From WHSM01 sp050701635 (GTDB lineage: Bacteria > Actinomycetota > Actinomycetes > Mycobacteriales > Micromonosporaceae): a stretch of DNA of 7,424 bases. Where the stretch lies: NCBI GenBank assembly GCA_050701635.1, contig JBOGDF010000277.1:1-7424 (forward strand), written 5' to 3'. Position 1 is the stretch's first letter; every line of letters starts with the position of its first letter. This document shows, piece by piece, positions 5,692-7,424 of the stretch. A model generated the notes under the pieces. The model saw nothing but the letters and a program-made list of their open reading frames with translations. It did no database searches and was not told the DNA's origin. The position numbers and the translations under genes are program-made.

Positions 5692-5747
5692 GGTGGCTCC
5701 TTTACCGGACGGGTCGGCGCCCGCCGCCCATCGTGGCTCCGTACCGG
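5682..5747. repeat. Direct duplication of the pspM translation-start segment
   Basis: Bases 5682-5708 and 5722-5747 are near-identical copies offset by 40 bases: CGCCGCCCAT, then (G/C)GTGGCTCC, then T-rich or G, then TACCGG. On the minus strand each copy holds a GGAG motif, a CCAC-type spacer and ATGGGCGGCG. The right-hand copy (upstream in transcription) has lost the AAAGGAG extension. The offset is not a multiple of three, so the upstream ATG is out of frame with pspM. Confidence 0.8.
5702..5731 (-). promoter_or_regulatory. Candidate 9-codon micro-ORF ending on the pspM ribosome-binding site
   Basis: On the minus strand an ATG at 5731-5729, preceded by GGAG, opens a frame encoding MGGGRRPVR and ends at TAA (5704-5702). 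The last two As of that stop are the first bases of the AAAGGAG that serves pspM. A ribosome finishing the micro-ORF would be released on the pspM start site, which could couple or tune pspM expression. Its arginine codons (CGC, CGA, CGG) include one rare one. The frame and its position are seen directly; that it is translated is inferred. A weak 5-bp hairpin (5754-5758 / 5766-5770) lies just after the pspA stop. Confidence 0.4.
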
Positions 5748-5774
5748 CAGCGGCCGGTCACGGGCACCGGGGCG

Positions 5775-6632
5775 TCAACCCGCTGACGCGTCGGTGTTCT
5801 GCTCCTTGGCCATGCTGGCCTTCATCTCTTCCAGCCGTGCGGCGCCGGGCTCCGGTGTGGCGTCGCTCCCGGACTCCACGGCGGCCCGCTCCGGTCCGGA
5901 CTCCAGCTTGTCCCCCGACATGCTGGCGCGGATCTGCTCCAGCCGGGTGTCGCCGGCCATGTCCAGGGTGCTGCGCTCCACCTCGAGCATCCGCCCCTCG
6001 ACGGAGTTCTGCGCCAGGTCGGCGCGGCCCAGGGCGGCGGCGTACCGGCGCTCGATCTTGTCGCGTACCTCGTCCAGGGACGGTACGTTGCCCGGCGCGG
6101 CGAGGTCGCTCATCGACTCCAGGGAGTGCGCGATCTTCTCCTGCATCTTCGCCTGCTCCAGCTGGTTGAGCAGCTTGGTGCGCTCGGCGAGCCTCTGCTT
6201 GAGCATCATCGCGTTGTCCTCGACCGCCTTGCGGGCGCGTGCGGCGGCCCCCAGCGACTGGTCGTGCAGCGTCTTGAGGTCCTCCATGCCCTGCTCGGCG
6301 GAGACCAACTGGGTGGCGAACACCTGCGCGGCCTTCTCGTACTCCTCGGCCTTCTTCTCGTCGCCCCCGGCGCGCGCCTTCTCGGCGAGGGTGAGCGCCT
6401 GCCGGGTGGACGCCTGCAGCTTCTCCACCTCGGAGAGCTGCCGGGACAGCTTCATCTCCAGCTGGCGCTGGTTGCCGATGACCGCCGCGGCCTGCTGTAC
6501 GAGCGCCTGGTGCTGATGCTGGGACTCTTCGATGGCCTGCTGGATCTGCACCTTCGGATCGGCGTACTCGTCGACCTTGGCGCCGAACAGCGCCATCATG
6601 TATTTCCAGGCCTTGACGAACGGATTCGCCAT
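5775..6632 (-). CDS. pspA: PspA/IM30 (ESCRT-III-like) envelope-stress protein
   Basis: A 285-residue coiled-coil protein of the PspA/Vipp1 superfamily, which assembles on damaged membranes and limits proton leak. It starts with an amphipathic helix (residues 1-22, MANPFVKAWKYMMALFGAKV) followed by the family signature DPKVQIQQAIEE (25-36). Continuous heptad-rich helices run to about 175, with PspA-typical RxxKAVEDNAMMLKQRLAER (133-151) and NQLEQAKMQEKI (156-167). A last helical block (186-239) includes NSVEGRMLEVE. Residues 240-285 form an acidic tail that repeats the motif RLEQIRASM (230-238) as RLEEMKASM (266-274). The start has a good ribosome-binding site, AGAGGA seven bases before the ATG. 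It lies between clgR and pspM, as in mycobacteria. PspA there is activated by ClgR and can bind it in return. Identity is very secure; regulatory feedback here is inferred. Confidence 0.95.
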   Translation of the reverse strand: MANPFVKAWKYMMALFGAKVDEYADPKVQIQQAIEESQHQHQALVQQAAAVIGNQRQLEMKLSRQLSEVEKLQASTRQALTLAEKARAGGDEKKAEEYEKAAQVFATQLVSAEQGMEDLKTLHDQSLGAAARARKAVEDNAMMLKQRLAERTKLLNQLEQAKMQEKIAHSLESMSDLAAPGNVPSLDEVRDKIERRYAAALGRADLAQNSVEGRMLEVERSTLDMAGDTRLEQIRASMSGDKLESGPERAAVESGSDATPEPGAARLEEMKASMAKEQNTDASAG

Positions 6633-6757
6633 CTCGCGGTCCTCTCTGCGGTCTCCCCCGCTGGCTGCGTTTTACCTGACGCCGATATCCATCGTGGCAG
6701 GCGGAGTGGAAAGCGTCACGTCGGCCCCACCGCAATCAGCGCCGAACCGCGACCCAT
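6633..6757 (-). promoter_or_regulatory. clgR-pspA spacer with a possible ClgR site
   Basis: The 125 bases between clgR and pspA contain the pspA ribosome-binding site near the start codon. At 6731-6741 the minus strand reads CGCTGATTGCG, the CGC-N5-GCG core reported for ClgR sites, although the inner bases fit the corynebacterial consensus imperfectly. A weak -35/-10 pair (TTTCCA, 17 bases, GATATC) on the minus strand lies downstream of that site. A second promoter for pspA is therefore possible, but read-through from clgR is equally consistent. Confidence 0.3.
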
Positions 6758-7153
6758 TCAGGCAGCGCAGACCACGTCGCGCCGGTTGTCGGGGTGTCCC
6801 GCCGGCGGGTCGATCGACAGCTCGATGGAGGTCGACAGCTTCGCCTCGGGCATCCGTACGCCGTCGCCGGCCGCCTCACCAGCGGGCACTTCGGCGGGCT
6901 CCAGCATCTCGGCCATCTCCTCGGCGAGTGCCATGGTGCCGCTGGCCTCCCGCAGCACCTCCGAGAGCCGGGTCTCCAGCGCGTCGCAGATCGAGGCGAG
7001 CAGCTCGCTGGAGGCTTCCTTCTGACCGCGCTCGATCTCGGAGAGGTAGCCGAGGCTGACGTTGGCCGCGGTGGAGACGTCGCGCAGCGTACGGTCCTGG
7101 TCAAGGCGCCGGGACCGCAGGGCGTCTCCGAGGACTCGCCGGAGCAGAACCAT
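6758..7153 (-). CDS. clgR: ClgR, XRE-family transcriptional activator of clp and psp genes
   Basis: A 131-residue regulator. The N-terminal XRE helix-turn-helix (about 22-43, TLRDVSTAANVSLGYLSEIERG) is followed by the ClgR hallmark QKEASSELLASICDAL (44-59). A short helical stretch and a flexible tail complete it. ClgR activates Clp protease genes in streptomycetes, corynebacteria and mycobacteria, and activates pspA in M. tuberculosis. The tail ends DVVCAA. Streptomyces ClgR also ends in two alanines, which mark it for Clp-dependent breakdown, so this protein is probably unstable in the same way. I chose the ATG at 7153 because GAGGAGGTG (7166-7158) gives an ideal ribosome-binding site six bases upstream and the protein then starts MVLLRR, as in relatives. 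A longer frame to 7225 has no such support. It heads the psp cluster. Confidence 0.93.
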   Translation of the reverse strand: MVLLRRVLGDALRSRRLDQDRTLRDVSTAANVSLGYLSEIERGQKEASSELLASICDALETRLSEVLREASGTMALAEEMAEMLEPAEVPAGEAAGDGVRMPEAKLSTSIELSIDPPAGHPDNRRDVVCAA

Positions 7154-7389
7154 CGCGCACCTCCTCGCCAACACCGCTTCACCCGACTGAACGCCACGGT
7201 ACCCCGCGGTCACGCGATCTGACACCGGGAACGGGGGCGGTCGCCGATCACGACACCGTAGCTCGCCCCGCCAACAAACCGCACACCAGGGGTGAGCCGC
7301 TCGGGACCGGTCGTTACAGACGTCACACGTCAGGCCGCCCGCAGCGTCCCGCCACCGCCGGGGCGCGGCCGGACCGGTGCCCGCGGCCG
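7154..7389 (-). promoter_or_regulatory. Upstream region of clgR, no gene seen
   Basis: These 236 bases hold the clgR ribosome-binding site (7158-7166) and presumably its promoter, but no confident -35/-10 pair. Visible structure includes CGCG-TCAC-flanking symmetry at 7205-7216 (CGCGGTCACGCG) and a 7-bp tandem direct repeat ACGTCAC/ACGTCAG (7320-7333). GGGAAC at 7234-7239 resembles a SigE-type -35 but lies on the plus strand, pointing away from clgR. No open frame here looks like a real gene. Confidence 0.4.
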
Positions 7390-7390
7390 C
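7365..7390 (-). terminator. Hairpin at the end of the upstream minus-strand gene
   Basis: GCGGCCG (7365-7371) and CGGCCGC (7384-7390) form a perfect 7-bp stem with a 12-base loop. It starts at the last base of the TAG stop of the partial gene at the right edge, so it could end that transcript before the clgR promoter region. No T run is present. Confidence 0.4.
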
Positions 7391-7424
7391 TACGCCCCGA
7401 GCGCGTCGCTGAGCAGCCGCAGCG
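7390..7424 (-). CDS. C-terminal end of an upstream gene (possibly cinA), partial
   Basis: The minus strand reads ...LRLLSDALGA then TAG (7392-7390), continuing off the right edge. Only ten complete codons are visible, with codon use typical of the window. In other actinobacteria the gene before clgR is commonly cinA (nicotinamide-nucleotide amidohydrolase), sometimes with pgsA, and a short helical end of this kind would fit. The assignment to cinA rests on synteny only. It could equally be a chance open frame. Confidence 0.4.
   Translation of the reverse strand, partial: LRLLSDALGA

Noticed and set aside
5758..6735. Alternative minus-strand frame over pspA, and plus-strand frames in the same region
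   Set aside because: The PspA frame is unmistakable by motif and heptad pattern. The alternatives are frame shadows.
7234..7239. SigE-type GGGAAC -35 element for the psp cluster
   Set aside because: It lies on the plus strand, pointing away from clgR, with no plausible -10 or gene downstream in that direction.
1..7424. Mobile element, CRISPR array, tRNA or novel defence system
   Set aside because: No transposase, terminal repeats, regularly spaced repeats, cloverleaf or unusual base composition was seen. All confident genes belong to recognisable chromosomal families.

Overview
The window is very GC-rich, with almost all codon third positions G or C. It encodes a ClgR-PspA-PspM stress cluster, a mycobacterial-type Nei2 glycosylase and a Zur-boxed Rv0106-like protein. 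Together these point to an actinobacterial chromosome. Codon style (frequent CGTAC, many GTG starts) suggests the Micromonosporaceae, but that family assignment is inference. I see no tRNA, rRNA, CRISPR array, transposase or phage gene, so this looks like core chromosome rather than a mobile island.

Layout. Bases 1-85 are a GC-rich lead-in. A near-perfect Zur operator (86-100) sits just upstream of a plus-strand gene (115-1368) for a CobW/COG0523-like protein of the mycobacterial Rv0106/Mrf type, whose P-loop and CxCC motifs are degenerate. A strong bidirectional terminator (1410-1457) separates it from a convergent minus-strand gene for a secreted trypsin-fold serine protease (1511-2428). 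A 0.2-kb divergent region carrying inverted repeats leads to a plus-strand PhnB-type VOC/glyoxalase-fold protein (2623-3141). Next comes a plus-strand pair whose reading frames overlap by 14 bp: a DUF62-type S-adenosylmethionine hydrolase (3240-4109) and a Nei2-like DNA glycosylase (4096-4905). A hairpin at 4906-4931 fills the gap to the convergent minus-strand cluster, which reads clgR (6758-7153), pspA (5775-6632), pspM (4933-5691) in transcription order. The last 35 bases hold the 3' end of another minus-strand gene, possibly cinA.

How the genes work together. The psp cluster is a self-contained envelope-stress module: the ClgR activator, the membrane-stabilising PspA coiled coil and the PspM membrane partner. 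It keeps the order known from Mycobacterium tuberculosis but lacks pspN. The first gene looks like part of the zinc-starvation regulon, probably acting on zinc-free ribosomes. The SAM hydrolase and Nei2 frames are likely translationally coupled, though no shared pathway is known to me.

Regulatory pattern. The three plus-strand genes that begin transcription units lack Shine-Dalgarno sequences. Each instead has a -10-like hexamer 6-7 bases before the start codon, the signature of leaderless transcripts. All four complete minus-strand genes have good Shine-Dalgarno sequences. The most unusual structure is a duplicated translation-start segment before pspM, which creates an out-of-frame 9-codon micro-ORF ending on the pspM ribosome-binding site.
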